Origin: Chrysaora quinquecirrha
Taxonomy: Eukaryota; Cnidaria; Scyphozoa; Semaeostomeae; Pelagiidae
Assembly (NCBI GenBank): GCA_014526335.1
Contig: JACTAT010000035.1
Coordinates: 4,638,899 to 4,702,898, forward strand
Reading direction: 5' to 3'
Length of the DNA stretch: 64,000 nt
Below the pieces are notes generated by a model that saw nothing but the letters and a program-made list of their open reading frames with translations, was not told the DNA's origin and made no database searches. A program made the position numbers and the translations under genes. Shown one piece after another: positions 11,337 through 24,180 of this stretch. How positions within the stretch are numbered: position 1 is the stretch's first letter; each line of letters starts with the position of its first letter.

Positions 11337-13747
11337 AATTGAACTCAGCTTTGCTGCATGAACTTTAGAAGACATTCAAGGACATTTTTAACAAAAAACT
11401 ATCAAATTGCGGTGCTTGCAATAGTTGTATATGATTTTTCTTGTTTTCCCCGTAAAAGATAAGAAATTTAGAGTTTCTAGTTTTTAATCATTTGAATTTG
11501 TTGTTTTTAACTAAGAACTTGACGCTGACTTCTTGCCCTGCTTAAGCATGTCACTTGAATACAATAGCATACTACACGCACTATTATGTATGTATATTTA
11601 TATGTATAAGAATGTTATATATGAATATATAATACATATATATCCATGTTAATTTTAATATACGTGCTGGGCAAATGAATAACAGTTAAACGCACAGCTA
11701 CTTTTTGTGTTTATATCATGATGTTCATATATTATTTAAAGTTCGACAAGCGTTATATTTCTGCATGTGATTTCTCGTCGTAAATCTGCCTTTTTGATGG
11801 GATATTTCGAGGGATATTCCAAAACAATTATTGTTGTGAAGCATGTTTTGTGCGCTAAGGTCGTTGCGAGTTTTAAGTACTGCTTTAATGATATGTACTT
11901 TAGAATGGGCTAGTAAAAGGGGGGGGATTCATACACAGACTACGTTGCCGTTGCAAAATATAATACTTCGCGGAGTTCTTATTTAGCGCACTTTCCCGCT
12001 GCAATTCATCTTCGTCAAGGGATGTTTAACTTATTTAATACGCATCGGATTTAAATGGAAACGATGGGATTTCTAGGGTAACATTGGTCATTTAGACTAA
12101 TTGGATTTCAAGGGTATTTCAACTAAGGGCATTTCAACATACGTATAGGACATTACCAAGGAGTTGATCGCCCCCCGCGTAGTACCCTTAATCAAAGGCA
12201 GTTTTGAAAATTGAAACGGAATGGAAGGGGTAATCTTGAAATTTTTTTCTTATTGCAATGAAAATTTGTGGATTTCCCATTCTGCTACTTTGATAATTAC
12301 GAAATAGAAATGTGCCGTTTCACATGGAAACCGTTTCGGCGTTTAGTCCAGTATTTAAGATGCGACATTCATTCCCACACGTAGGAAAGAAATTTGTATG
12401 ATGAACCGAATGTTTTGAGGTAGCGAACATTCAACTTCATCTATGTCAAATGCATGCAATTTTAACCTACCTGCCGTAAGATTGTACAGAAGTACAGCAT
12501 GTTCTGGGTTGCAATTCTTTCCACCTCTTCCCATACTCCTCACCTTTCAGTAAGAAATACTTAGCTGAAGGAATATTCCAGAATATAAGAAATCATTTCG
12601 TCCTAGCACTTATTGAGCTTAGAGGAAGAATGAGCTGTCTTATAGATGAAACAGGATTTAAAGAAGACTTTTGTGTACTGGTTTGAATACTGTCTGTTTT
12701 ACTTAATGCAAAACTCTGCCTAGGACTATTCAATGTTTTCAAATTGATCATCAAAAGTTTGTAAGATCTATGGTTTCAAACAACATGTGTATTGTGCGTT
12801 AAGAATCTAATTCTCCACCTCAATCCATGTTTACTGAAAAGGCATCATAGTAGGCAAAGGGACTAACATATCTTTTTTAATCAAACAATTATAATTTTAT
12901 CACGAATTTTGACGCGTATTGTGCGCTATCAAAGGATTTCCAACCGCAATCTGTTAGTCGCATACTGGACTGAGTTGCTCAGTTGTCCAGCTTAATACCG
13001 CGCGGTCAATTTAGCGTTTAAGCGGACAGTGTAAATCCTGGTGTACTACTCGATGTACTAAATCGCAGTGTGCAAATTAAATCATAATAAGTGCCCGCCC
13101 GAGAGACTAATCGCGTCGCATACTGTTATTCACAATCTGAGATGAGTCTCTGTGATATCAGGCCTACAAATAAGCGCGGTAAGACGTTGACGCTGTCCAT
13201 CGGATACGAATGCGAATATTCCGCCCTAGAATTTAGGCCTTCTTGTCTATGGGAACTTGAAGGACTTATTTCGCGGTGAACTTAATTGTTTAAAGTACGC
13301 AATGCAAGTCTGTATTCTTAAAATGATTTCTTCGAGGATTTAAGGGAAAATGATAGGATTTCTGGAAGAACAATACGAGTGGTCTGCCGTTCACGTGGTA
13401 CTCTATCACGTGACCCCAATCAACTACGTAACAAGTTAACTCAGACAAGCTTGTTACCAAGTTATTTTAAGCCAAAATGAAATAATTTGATAAAATTCTC
13501 AAAGCATTCATCGAGTTTCATTTTGATTTGGTTTCTACGACCGTCTATACAAATGTATTTTCTCAAAAGCTGCTTGTTTTATGCAACTAAAATGTTATTT
13601 TTCTAGTTTAAACATCTGTATAAGAACAACAGAGTTATTATAACGCTAAACTTCTTTAATTATTTAGAATTTTTCCTCTTGTTTAAACTGTTATTGTGGA
13701 AGACGGTTTTATGTTTATATGAAAATTTCCTTGTATTGCTTCTTGAA
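11337..13747. other. Intergenic or 3' flank, no supported gene
   Basis: AT-rich, with ATATAT-type simple sequence at 11580-11650 and a G run near 11920. Open frames at 12355-12543 and 13091-13279 are short and without recognisable features. Confidence 0.5.
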
Positions 13748-14200
13748 GTAAGGCCTAAAATGTGAAATGGCTACCATTTTTGATATTTGGTCGCTGATTG
13801 GCTAGCGGAAATCGGAGGGATTTGATTGGCTATAACAAAGGAGAGATTTCATTAGCTATTGCGTTTGATTTCGAATGGAGTGGAGTGGAGTTGTACTGTA
13901 TAATTATGTTACTCGAAGAAGGCCAAATTTTGAAATGGCAGCCATTTCGACAAGTGATCGCTGATCTGATTGGCTAGCGAGAGAACTGGAGGGATTTGAT
14001 TGGCTATAACAAAGGAGAGATTTCATTAGCTATTGCGTTTGATTTCGAATGGAGTGGAGTGGAGTTGTACTTTATATTTATGATACTCGAAGTAAGGCCA
14101 AATTTTGAAATGGTTACCATTTCGATATGTGATCGCTGATCTGATTGGCTAGCGAGATAATTGGAGGGATTTGATTGGCTATAGCAATAGAAAGGTTTGC
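13748..14200 (+). repeat. Tandem repeat, period about 170-176 bp, 2.6 copies
   Basis: Units begin with AAGGCC.AA.TTTGAAATGG near 13748, 13920 and 14094. Each contains GATTGGCTAGCG, GGAGGGATTTGATTGGCTAT and, in the first two copies, GGAGTGGAGTGGAGTTGTAC. Copies two and three are closest to each other. The unit carries several ATTGGCTA boxes (CCAAT-type when read on the other strand). Confidence 0.85.
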
Positions 14201-17200
14201 TTGGCTTGTGACATTGGTGTAGGTGTAGTAAGAGGTGGAGTCATGTTAATGGAATGGAAGATAACATCTGCTGGTCATTTTATAGCATCGAAAAACACTC
14301 AAGAGAAATGAGGTCTTTATTTGGAATTCAATGCCTTGGAATTCACTGCCATTGCCGTGGCATTTTGCCAATGCAGTGCAAACAGAAGCCCTGGTGATAG
14401 TTTGGGTGTTCAAGATATAATGCGACAGCAGCCTTCTCTTAACAACAGCAAAGTGCTAAAGTAACAACGTTTACAACAAAAACAACAACAGCAACAATAT
14501 AACATAATTAGACAGCAAGGCCAACTCAAATAGTATTGCTCCAGAATAAACTCCATATATTGGAGCCTGCTGAGGGGCAATCATCGAGGGGGTTCACTCT
14601 GGAAGTCAACGAGGGCAGTTCACTCTGGAAGTCTCATGCGAACTTATAGCTACTAAACACCCGGTTTTTTCACGAAAATCCCAAATAGAAGCCTAGTGAT
14701 TCTTTTGTTTCTACGAAACGATCTCGTAAGCCTTTTGAAGAATGCCTTTTTAGATTTTTCCCTGAAAATTCACGGTTAGGAAATCACGAGGGAATCTCGT
14801 AAGAACTTGCTGTTATAAAATTATTTTGTTGGAACGGATATATTTTGGCTGTCTTTTCGAAGGCCGGACGCCTCCTTTAAGAACTGATTTCGGAGGTCTG
14901 AAAACTAGCCGATGCGTGCGTATTTATTTATAGGCCGTGAGCGGTTTTATCGTGAGCGAAAACGTCGTAAAAATTGAACCCATAATTTAATGCCAGCCTC
15001 CTTTGAAAACGTATTAAACAATATAATGAAATCAATTACATAATATTGGATAGAGAATGTTGTTAAAACTTGCTTTGTATTTAAAAGCTAACTGAATCAA
15101 ACAACGCCATCGAATTTCAAAGAAGCTTCGCCCTATTCATTTTGAAATAAAATCCTCAAAGGTCACGTCTCAAAGAGTATGAATTCTAGTTTCCCACGAC
15201 CATCTTTGTTCGACGTCCGCCTTTTTGTATCTTTGCACAGAAATTGAAACGGATTGTTTCTGCACTGACAATAAAGAACATTCAATGGTTTCTACAAACA
15301 TTGATGGGTTTTGTTATTGCTTCTTATTTGAGCACTGTAACGGTTTCATGCTTACACGGTGTAATGGCTTCATCAATTTCTTGCGGTCACTTTTATTCTA
15401 TCATGGAGCTTAGCTTGAAAAAGGCCGAAAGTGGTTAGGAAATTTGCATACCCTGCTCGTAGAGCTTGCCTATAACCCATACGAAATTTCACTGAAAATC
15501 CTATTTCTATTGAAGCTTGGCGCCAAATTAATATTCATGAGTTTCTGGTGTGTTTTGTGCGTTAATAAGATCTTCTTTGTTCGCGCTTTACGGCTCTTGT
15601 CTGCCTTATCGGTCGTTAGAATTAGCATTAGGCTAAGGTGTCAACTGGCCAATGTCTCCTAGTTGTTCAGAATTTTAACCAAACCTGGAAAAACCAACCT
15701 TCAGAAAAACGGATTCGCTATTTTCAGGTTTATCTATAATTAATTGCTTTTTTGATTGCCAGATTCATGGTTATCTAACGTCCATCCACAGTGACATCGA
15801 CAATAAAAGGATACAGCAGTTTTGTGCTGCTTTCAAGATTTCATTTATTAACTGTGCAGTGCAATTAGATAGACTTTGCTCCAATGTTCGGTCCCGATCA
15901 TGCATTGATAACTCGATCATGCATTCATCACTCATGCATTAGTCATTGCTCGTTATCATTAGGTCTAATCATGATCACTGATCATTGATGATCATTACTC
16001 ATGAATTCATCATTTCATCATTTCAATTACCTCGCCTCTCTTTGAAAACGAGGTTAAATTTCAAGAAATCTCTTCTGCCTTTCTCTAAAGATGTTTTCTC
16101 TTACCAGACATATCTCTAAATCCCTGGGACTCGCTACTGAGAATCCTTCTGTTTAGGCGGATTTTTAATGATTTAAAGAAAGGTACAGAGATCGGCGGCA
16201 TCTCACTCTTTGGAGAGGCGTACAAGATTTTCATAGGAACCAAAAAATTTTTGAAGGGTTTCCATGAACCCAATAGGACTATCGCGCAAGATTCAACCCA
16301 AATCGCAGGTAGTGGTTTTACGTAATCCCAATTTTGGTCAAACTAAACAACTGTGTCGAATGAAATTTCAAAACATGTTTATTGATAGAGGTACCAGGTT
16401 CTACCCTTTTCTCTAGAATTTGGCACCAGGTACCACCCCACTGGTACCATGGTACCACTACCCTGTCATCCCTCTCGATACAGCGGAGACCATTGGTCTC
16501 ATTCTCGTAGGTGTCCGTTGTATGGAGGTTTTCACTGCAGCGAAGATTGCCGAAATATATCGCGTGTTGTAGCCTCGTCAGCGTTTTACACAATCAAGCA
16601 TTAATTATGTGGCTATAAGAAATATTTCAAAGAACATGTGTAATCATCATGTAATGAGCTGTACCAAAAAGAATAATGCGTAATTATAGGATCTGCAAGC
16701 TGATTAGTTATCATAGTGCGAGAATTTCCTTGCGATGTGGAATTTCTAAATCCCCGGCTTGAGTCCTATTCAACTATGCAGATGAAAATACTTGCGCTGT
16801 TAATTGATCTGTGTTTACGCACGAATTTTTCGTTTCTAATTTGGATTAATATTCATAATTGCGTCACACTCTTGAATTTGTAAGGAATTGAGGAAAAAAC
16901 ATCCAGTGTACTTTATTCTGCAAAAATGGCATTATGTCGACCCAATATTGCCTGAATACGTACTTGTTGTGTATGTTTCCCATTAACAGTTCTAGGGCAG
17001 TTCTAGCAATTCCGAACATTTCTGCATCATGGAGCGAGGACTCTCTGCTTTCTGCTTTCTGCCTGTCTGCATCTCGTCTTGAAGTGGAAACTTAGTGAGA
17101 AGAGAAGAGAGAAAGGTGTAACTATCGTTTGAGGAAATAGTGAATGGGCTGCTACTACCACCCCCATTGTACAATGTACATAAAATGTACAATGTACATA

Positions 17201-18014
17201 AGTTGCTTTTCCATTTTCATGGCTACTTCTCGAATATCTAGGGTTATGATAAACCAGACACTAATATTAGTCCACGTACATGGAATTTTATCAGGGACTG
17301 TAAATAATGGCCCATGCATTCCAGTCATGGAAGGGACTTTAGTTGATGACGCAGTAGACAAACACAAAGAGTAGGAGGGTAATTGGCCCCAATTATACTT
17401 TAAAAGGCCTGTTCCAAGCAAACAACACAAGCTGTTTTGCAACCTTGAAGTTGAAGCTGTCCAAGGATCCATACTTTCTCTACTTCTTATTCTGCCAATG
17501 TCTATTTTATTTCTAAGTACCCTCTTGTAGGCTTTCTCTGTGGCTCCTATCTCTATGGCTTCTAACAACTGAAAAATAGTTGAAAGATATTGCACTGCTT
17601 ACTATAGGTTCCTAATTGCGGTACCCCACTACGTAATTCTTGAAAAATTTCCAACACCCCTCTTTTCGACCCCGCTCATTAAGATTTGCATTGATATTGG
17701 TATCGATTTTCTTCACTTATTTGCTATGAATTTCTTGGTTTGAAATTCATTTATACAATCTATTTGTTTGCTAGAACTATGGATTGCCTAGGATTATAAG
17801 TAGTTCAGGACAACAGGACCCGTTCGCACTGCATTTCAGCAATTTGCTGACAAAGTTTGTCAAACAAATTCCATCCCCCGTCCGTTTATTTTAACCCCTG
17901 CAAATTATATACTTAATGCTATCTGTGCCAGCCCCCACCTGTTCCCCAACCCCCAGCAATAAAGCACCCTAGAGTAAATTTATTTTTATATTCTTGGTAC
18001 TTGTTTATTATCCC
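14201..18014. other. Intergenic; degraded R1 copies and simple sequence
   Basis: R1-like fragments lie at about 14670-14755 and 16100-16275. ATCAT/ATGCA-rich simple sequence is at 15895-16025, and a TGTACAATGTACATAAAATG-type short repeat at 17165-17205. GGTACCA-rich sequence lies at 16390-16460. Open frames of 60-146 codons in this stretch show no recognisable domain. Confidence 0.5.
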
Positions 18015-18352
18015 TACTCTTAGGTGCCTAATTGCCGGGGGGGTCCCAATTAGCGGGGGGGTTGGATTTTTTGTTGAAAATTAATTGCCGGGGGTCCCAA
18101 TTAGCGGGGGTTCGATTTTGTTCAAAGTTGTTCTCCTTCCCCAGACTCAATTTTTATCTTATTTTGTCTATGCAAGACTGGTATCTATTGATTTTGTGAT
18201 TTTGAATACTCTGATATGAATTTTCAATACGCGTCACTTACGCGAAGTTGAAAAATTTAATAAGCGGGGGGGTCCTAATAAGAGCGGGGGGGTTGGAAAA
18301 ACTTTCAAAAATTAATTAGCGGGGGGGGACGGCAATTAGGCACCTAAGAGTA
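18015..18352. mobile_element. TA-flanked MITE with perfect terminal inverted repeats
   Basis: The ends are exact inverted repeats: TACTCTTAGGTGCCTAATTG at 18015 continues CC to 18036, and its complement occupies 18331-18352. The outermost TA may be the target duplication, as in Tc1/mariner-type elements. Inside are short GGGG-rich modules (AATTAGCGGGGGGGTTGG and variants) repeated several times toward both ends. There is no coding capacity. Confidence 0.85.
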
Positions 18353-19150
18353 CTTCCTTTGATCTATGACATTCTCTAAAATCGTTGTCAACAAAGAAGG
18401 CATCCATTTTCCACTTTCACGAAACGAAAATGCATTAATGTGCTTTTATCTGTTCTATGTTGATAAAAGTGACTAATATGACCTAATATCACTGATAAGG
18501 GAAAATGGGAATGCCTTGTTTTTATGATAACTAATAATCTTAATATAGCGATGAAGCGGTTCCTGACGCAAGGTTCAGATCTTTCAAATGGTATGCGTAA
18601 TTGTATGTGTCGGTAAAAACATACGTCATGACGTCAAATTTTCATTATTTTAATGCCTTCTTGCTTGACAAAAGTGAGCTGGCTCCAGAAAGATGGCGGT
18701 AATGATATGGCATTGAAAACCAATTTGATAATTAGGTTTCTATATCTGAATGCCTGCCTTACCCTTGGTCCAGAACAGCCAATCGATGTTGAATATAATG
18801 GAACGCTGTTGCTTATACATAATAAGTTGCGCCGTTGCGCCTCCACTGTAAAGGCATTAGACCAATATGAATATGGCTTAAGCAACTGTAGTTTGATGCC
18901 TGCCAGGTTTCAACCAATCAATGAACACGACACTGCAGCGTTTGATAGAATGAATTGTTCTCTATTTAGAACGCGAACTGTACTGGCACAATTTTTTAAC
19001 TTTCTTTCACGAGTTCAAAGGGCCAAATCACTCTCGCCAGAAAAAATACACAACTCTTAAGCATCAACAAAATCCCTAGAAATCCTTTTCTTCTGTAAAA
19101 TCATCGAACGTTTTGTAAAGTCAAGTAGTGAGATACCGCCGTAGAATACC
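18353..19150. other. Intergenic, no supported gene
   Basis: An open frame at 18653-19060 (+, 135 codons) has no recognisable domain. A short R1-like fragment sits at 19065-19120. Nothing else was recognised. Confidence 0.45.
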
Positions 19151-19159
19151 ATGCAATGT

Positions 19160-19415
19160 CATTTTTGGCTCCAACTTTCCATACCACACTATATTATACC
19201 ATGCCATACCTATACGATATGCCATACCATACCAGTCCTGACGATACAATATCAAATCATTCAATTCAATTCCATAGCATGGCATAGCATTTCATATCTA
19301 CTATACCATAGCACCATTACAATAGCTACCGCTGGCAAACCCATACCACATCATATCATGACCATACCATACCATGCCATACCATACCATACCATACCAA
19401 GCCATAGATACCATA
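19160..19415. repeat. (CCATA)n-type pentanucleotide-rich tract
   Basis: Repeats of CCATAC, CATACCAT and AT-rich variants, purest at 19366-19400. This is the complement of the GGTAT-type array found at 61.9-62.7 kb. Confidence 0.85.
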
Positions 19416-19837
19416 TCGATTTTTTGTAAATTCTTCGTCCGTAACTTCCACACTTGCATGGCTTTACCCTATGTATGTGATAACTTATTGCCCTTTGCAT
19501 GAGGCATAGACTCACTCCGACATTTTCTTCTTCAGGTAATCATGCAATCACCACAATGGATCATGACATGGTCTCTCATTTTTACCTTGCATACGAAGCA
19601 TCGACGACGAACGAGCATCCTCGACTTTAGCTATTGTTCTTCGACGATCAGGCAAATATAAATATCAAAATGATCCATTATGAGTATGCTTTTAATGCAA
19701 AACAGCCAGGTCAGTATTATAGAGTTTTGTCGGTTGTAGCATTTTATTCACAGGCGGATGATTTAATATCTTTTGAACGAGACTTTATAATAGCTTACTT
19801 CTCCATCCTCTCCCTTGACAACTACATACTCAACAAC

Positions 19838-20140
19838 CGCAAGTCTTCGAATAAGCCCCCTCCTCCGAATAAGCCCCTTCGAAGAAGCCCCCACGTAAGA
19901 ATTCGCTTTTGCAAATAGGCCTCCCTTGAATAAGCCCCATTGGTGAACTATTTGAAGGCCTTATGAATCTTTCAACTAATTGAAACACTGAAGAAGCCAG
20001 TACTGACAAGCTACTATTAACCAATAATCAGCCATTGGCTGTCGGCAAGCAGCTCGAATAAGCCCTCCCCTCGTATAGACCCCACCGTAAAATTAATTTT
20101 TGCAAATAAAACCTCAGGGGGCTTATTCGGTGATTTACGG
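19838..20140. mobile_element. MITE-like element rich in GAATAAGCCCC
   Basis: The left part begins near ACCGCAAGTCTTCGAATAAG followed by CCCCCTCC. The right end is CAGGGGGCTTATTCGGTGA followed by TTTACGG. The two are inverted relative to each other. Several internal GAATAAGCCCC modules are direct repeats. No ORF. Confidence 0.65.
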
Positions 20141-20734
20141 CATTGTACATTTAATTATTACAGTGTTTACAGTGTAACTGTTTCAGTATTTCTTTTTTCT
20201 AACGCATGGGCTAAATTTCACCAACTGGCGTTTAAACAAAGCCCGATTATGACTTAGGATTACTGAAATGTTATGGAAAATTTAGACATCACAATGTTAC
20301 AGGACCGCAGACGCCATTATCGTCAATTGTTGGGTCGAAGAATAAGTCTGTCTGCTCAAAGAGCCAGGAATCACAAAATCCATGTCTGATGAACAAGTAT
20401 TACCTAGCCTAATTATCCTGTAACATGCGTCATCATCACGAGTCGGTTGGAGGTCAATTCAAAATGCCTGATTGCCTATAACGAGCAGTTTTTTTTGTCG
20501 GAGCCATACATTACCGTCCGTTAGGATATTTGCCTAATTAGTTTTTGGCTATTGAGATTGCAGATTCTGAGTTAATTAGCTCAGAAATGTTAATCTTTAC
20601 TGTGCAGATATCGAACAGTGTTTTGCTTGTCTAATCAACTTGTTTCTGCTCTTTGTTTTTCTATTCTGTCTTGTTTATGAAAGATCTTCATTACCAGGTT
20701 CTGTGGGTCTGCACTCCTGACACCTTCTGTTTAT

Positions 20735-20845
20735 CACCCCAGATAACGTATGTGCAGTACAGCGGTGGTTGTGCAGTACAGTGGTGGTTGTACAGTACAT
20801 TGGTGGTTAGCGGTGGTTGTACAGTACAGCGGAGGGATATTATTT
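20735..20845 (+). repeat. Repeat with CAGTACAGCGGTGG modules
   Basis: Starts ATCACCCCAGATAACGTATG, followed by four to five variants of a CAGTACAGCGGTGGTTGTG-like unit. The same start sequence and units occur at 35418-35565, so this is a dispersed element with an internal tandem array. Confidence 0.8.
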
Positions 20846-20879
20846 CTTTGATTTTTGCTTTATATGCTCTATCATTCGT

Positions 20880-21052
20880 ATTTGTCATGAATGGCGAGCA
20901 CAAGGCTAGATTTTTCCACTAGTGGCATACCTCCGTTTAAGGGGTTTTGAACCCAAGACGGCATGACCGGAGAGCCAACCATGCTTCCACTGAGTTATAC
21001 AGCTCAATGAAATCGACGAGTAATTCTCCAAGTCATACAGCCCAAGGCTCTC
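20880..21052 (-). mobile_element. tRNA-derived SINE, family C
   Basis: On the reverse strand it reads TTTCATTGAGCTGTATAACT, then CAGTGGAAGC, then a B box (GGGTTCAAAACCC), followed by a body ending in ATTCATGACAAATA. The A-box-like and B-box-like parts have tRNA spacing. Related copies lie at 26340-26525, 26545-26720 and 48990-49565. Confidence 0.7.
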
Positions 21053-21369
21053 GTTGTCATTTTGTCGTTCGCTTTACCATTCGTTCATTCGTTCTTGCTT
21101 CATATGTTTGCAACATTCTTTATATTTTGCTTGTTAATTGTTTTTGGATTGTAACGTCTTCATGTCTCTTAAACAGTCACTTCTTGATTTTGATCTTCAT
21201 CTTTAGATTTATCTTCTTTTAACTCTTCCTTTCCTTCTACAAACATTCATTTTCCTTCTTATGTCTTAACATATCATCTCTTTACATTCGTTTGCCTCCT
21301 TTTATGGAGTTTCTTTCTCGAAATTCTTTCTTTGCTCCTTGCCTTAGCATAGCGTCTGCTTTTCCTTTT

Positions 21370-21840
21370 GATTTGTATGCTTTATCATTCGTTCATTCAT
21401 TTTTGCTTCACATTTTGGCAACTTTTTTATATTACATTTGCTGTTCGTTTTCAGTTGTATCTTCTTCCTAACTCTTCCTTTGTTTCATGATTAAGCAAGT
21501 CATCTTCTTTACCTACTGATCTATATGCTTTCTCGTTCATTCGTTCATTCATTCTTGCTTCACATTTTGGCAACTTTTTTATATTACATTTGCTGTTTGT
21601 TTTCAGTTGTATCTTCTTCCTAACTCATTCTTTGTTTCATGATTAATCAAGTCATCTTCTTTACCTACTGATCTATATGCTTTCTCGTTCATTCGTTCAT
21701 TCATTCTTGCTTCACATTTTGGCAACTTTTTTATATTACATTTGCTGTTCGTTTTCAGTTGTATCTTCTTCTTAACTCTTCCTTTGCTTCATCATTTAGC
21801 AAATATCATCGTCTTTCCTACTGATCTATATGCTTTATCA
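21370..21840 (+). repeat. Tandem repeat, period about 152 bp, 3 copies
   Basis: Three copies contain TTCATTCATTCTTGCTTCAC, TTTTGGCAACTTTTTTATAT and TGCTGTTCGTTTTCAGTTGT followed by ATCTTCTTC in constant order. The flanking 21060-21370 and 21840-22180 carry diverged TTCATTC and CTGCATTGCA-type sequence that probably extends the array. Confidence 0.8.
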
Positions 21841-22448
21841 TTCTTCCAATCCTTTTTTTTGCATACTTTCTTTTCTATTGTGCTTGATGCTAGTTTTGTC
21901 TTCGTTCTGCATTCCACCTGCACTGCATCATCATGTTTCATCTGCATTGCATCTGCATTTTGCATTTGATTTGTATCTTCTTCTTAATTCTCATTCATTC
22001 TGCATTGCACCTGCTTTGCATCATTTTGCTTCATTTGCATCTGCATTTTGCAATGCATTTGATTTGTATCTTCTTCTTTAATTCTAATTCTTTCTGCATT
22101 GCACCTGCATTGCATCACCATTCTTCATCTGCATTTTGCATTGCATCTGATTTGCATCTTCGTCTTCAATCCTCACATTGTTTGTCAATCATTTTAATTG
22201 CTTGTCAAAAACAATGCTTGACCATTTAGCCACATGACATTGCTTGTCAAACATTTTGGTAGGCAAACAAAAAATGTTGAGTTTTTAAAAACATCGGAAA
22301 AATTTATTTTACTGAAGATATGCCTAACAATGCTACAAATTCTTGGTATTTGCAGAGACACATATTCTTAGTTATTGAACTTGATGTTTTCCTTTTCAAA
22401 GTGATATAATATCCATAGTGTAGGAACCGCCCTGAGAAACTTCTCTTA

Positions 22449-22683
22449 GTGGGGGGTGAAAGCTTCCCGGTACGGTGGTACAGAGCACCCGGCACACGGT
22501 ACAACAGGCTAAAAATCGACCCGGTACGGTACAAGCGCAATCCGGTACATGGTACACTTGCAAAACAAAGTCACAAAATGCGCATGCGTGAAAAGTGGTA
22601 CACCGGTATATTACCAGAAATAAGACCGGTACACTTGCAAAAAAGCCGGTACACCGGTACATTGATAAAAGCTATCACCCCAC
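22449..22683 (+). mobile_element. MITE, CCGGTACA family, copy A
   Basis: 235 bp with inverted ends (GTGGGGGGTGAAAGCT and AGCTATCACCCCAC). It is flanked by a direct 6-bp duplication, CTCTTA (22443-22448 and 22684-22689). The interior carries about eight CCGGTAC/GGTACACCGGTAC modules. A second, inverted copy lies at 36649-36886. Open frames through it are byproducts of the element. Confidence 0.9.
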
Positions 22684-22689
22684 CTCTTA

Positions 22690-23999
22690 CGCTTTTGCTC
22701 ATCTCAAAACTGTTCCAAACGGAGACCGTTTTTTCCAATCACATCAAATCAAAGCTGATCACTACACTTCTTTTCAACGTTATCATATCAATCCAACATT
22801 GTTCATAATAGATAGCTGTTATGTTTACGGCCAGTTCTGTTGACATTAAACATAGAGCAGCGAATGAAAACACTTAGAAAACAGACCCTTTGTAACAAAA
22901 GCCTATATATTATTTTTTAAACACAGGAAACCTCTTGAACAGAAGCAATGTTTTCGTTATAATATAAACTATTTTGTTTTACTGTCTATTTTAATCAACA
23001 ATGTAGTTCTAGTACCAGCTCATCCAACACGTTTTTCAAAGTAAGTCTTTCGCTAAGTTGAATAGCCTAAGAAATATATGAGAAAATTATTATGTCCGCC
23101 ATACGCTACTTATGGTAACATATTTGTCAATCTGAAAACTGAAAAACATAGGTGTATGCAGTCATCAATGTGTTTGCTTGCTGCTTCGACAGACTTATTA
23201 CATTAGTCCTAGTTATCGCTACCACTTTAAAAAACCTCCCAAACTGCCTAAACAAAGCCTCTCTGTATCAATCAAGTATCTTACTCAATCCCAGAAATCT
23301 GGTTGAATAACATCAAAAGTTGCACTGAACGCAATTTTGGCGCCACAAATCTTACAAATTGAGCGCCAAAAATTCCCAAGCTTCCTCGCAGGTCCGGTTA
23401 ATTTCACACCTTTCGATCCGACCTTAGGAAAGAAACCACATTTCTCATTGCCCGATGATGGGAGACGGATCTCTCCCGAAACGTTGCCCAACTAAATATC
23501 AAAGGCTTGTAATGATAAGTGGTGATAAGTTGTCATGATCATGTCTAGTAACTCCGAATATATTTACCAAGCCTCTCTGAACAAACAGCTGTTGGGTTGT
23601 TGTTATGTTGTTGTTATTATTGTTGTTGTTGTTATTGTTGTTGTTGTTGTTGTTGTTGGTGGTGCTGCTCTTGCAAAGAGAGGGACTCGTGTAATGGGTC
23701 ATCATTTTGAACAGTGAATAAACTTGCATTGTTCCTACTTAGCTAAGCCTCTCTGCATTTAAGCCTCTCTGCAAGATTCGTCTTCATTATGTGCATATTA
23801 TGCTGTGATCTGAGTTGGCTACCATGTATTTACAATGCAACTTAGTTTATAAACAGTATAAATAAATCTCTTAGTGGTTTTTGCCAGGACTTTCTTGATA
23901 CGTTTGGTTATAAGTAACTCATATGGCTACATAGTCTTAGAAGTTCTCAGTCTGTCCTGCGATAACCTCTTCATTCCCTGGCTATCCCTACCTAGCTAC
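22690..23999. other. Intergenic with simple repeats
   Basis: A (GTT)n tract lies at 23598-23660 and an imperfect hairpin (GGGAGACGGATCTCTCCC) at 23460-23477 is followed by GAAACGTTGCCC. No gene is supported. Asn-rich or Val-rich frames over the GTT tract are repeat products. Confidence 0.5.
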
Positions 24000-24180
24000 A
24001 GGTGAAAGTGAAGGTGAAATGGTGTTTTAGCGCCAGTCGCTAGGATCTCAGTAGTAGGCTAACTAATCAAGACCTCTACCCTGGCTGTGACGCTACCATG
24101 GCTGGGCTTGAACCCTGACCACACTGAGCTGTTGACACCACGGGTCAGCTGGATTACACCACGACGCCACACCACCTACA
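24000..24180 (-). mobile_element. tRNA-derived SINE, family B
   Basis: Reverse strand: GTGGCGTCGTGGTGTAATCC, then AGCTGACCCGTGG, then a B box (GGGTTCAAGCCC), then GTAGCGTCACAGCC and a body ending in TTTCACCTTCACTTTCACCT. Copies with the same order lie at 32840-33013 (+), 41700-41872 (-) and 59985-60058 (-, truncated). Confidence 0.8.

Noticed and set aside
18653..19060. 135-codon open frame
   Set aside because: No recognisable motif; could not be linked to flanking exons. Retained only as intergenic.
22449..22843. Open frames of 82-119 codons
   Set aside because: They coincide with the CCGGTACA MITE and its flank; no domain is recognisable.
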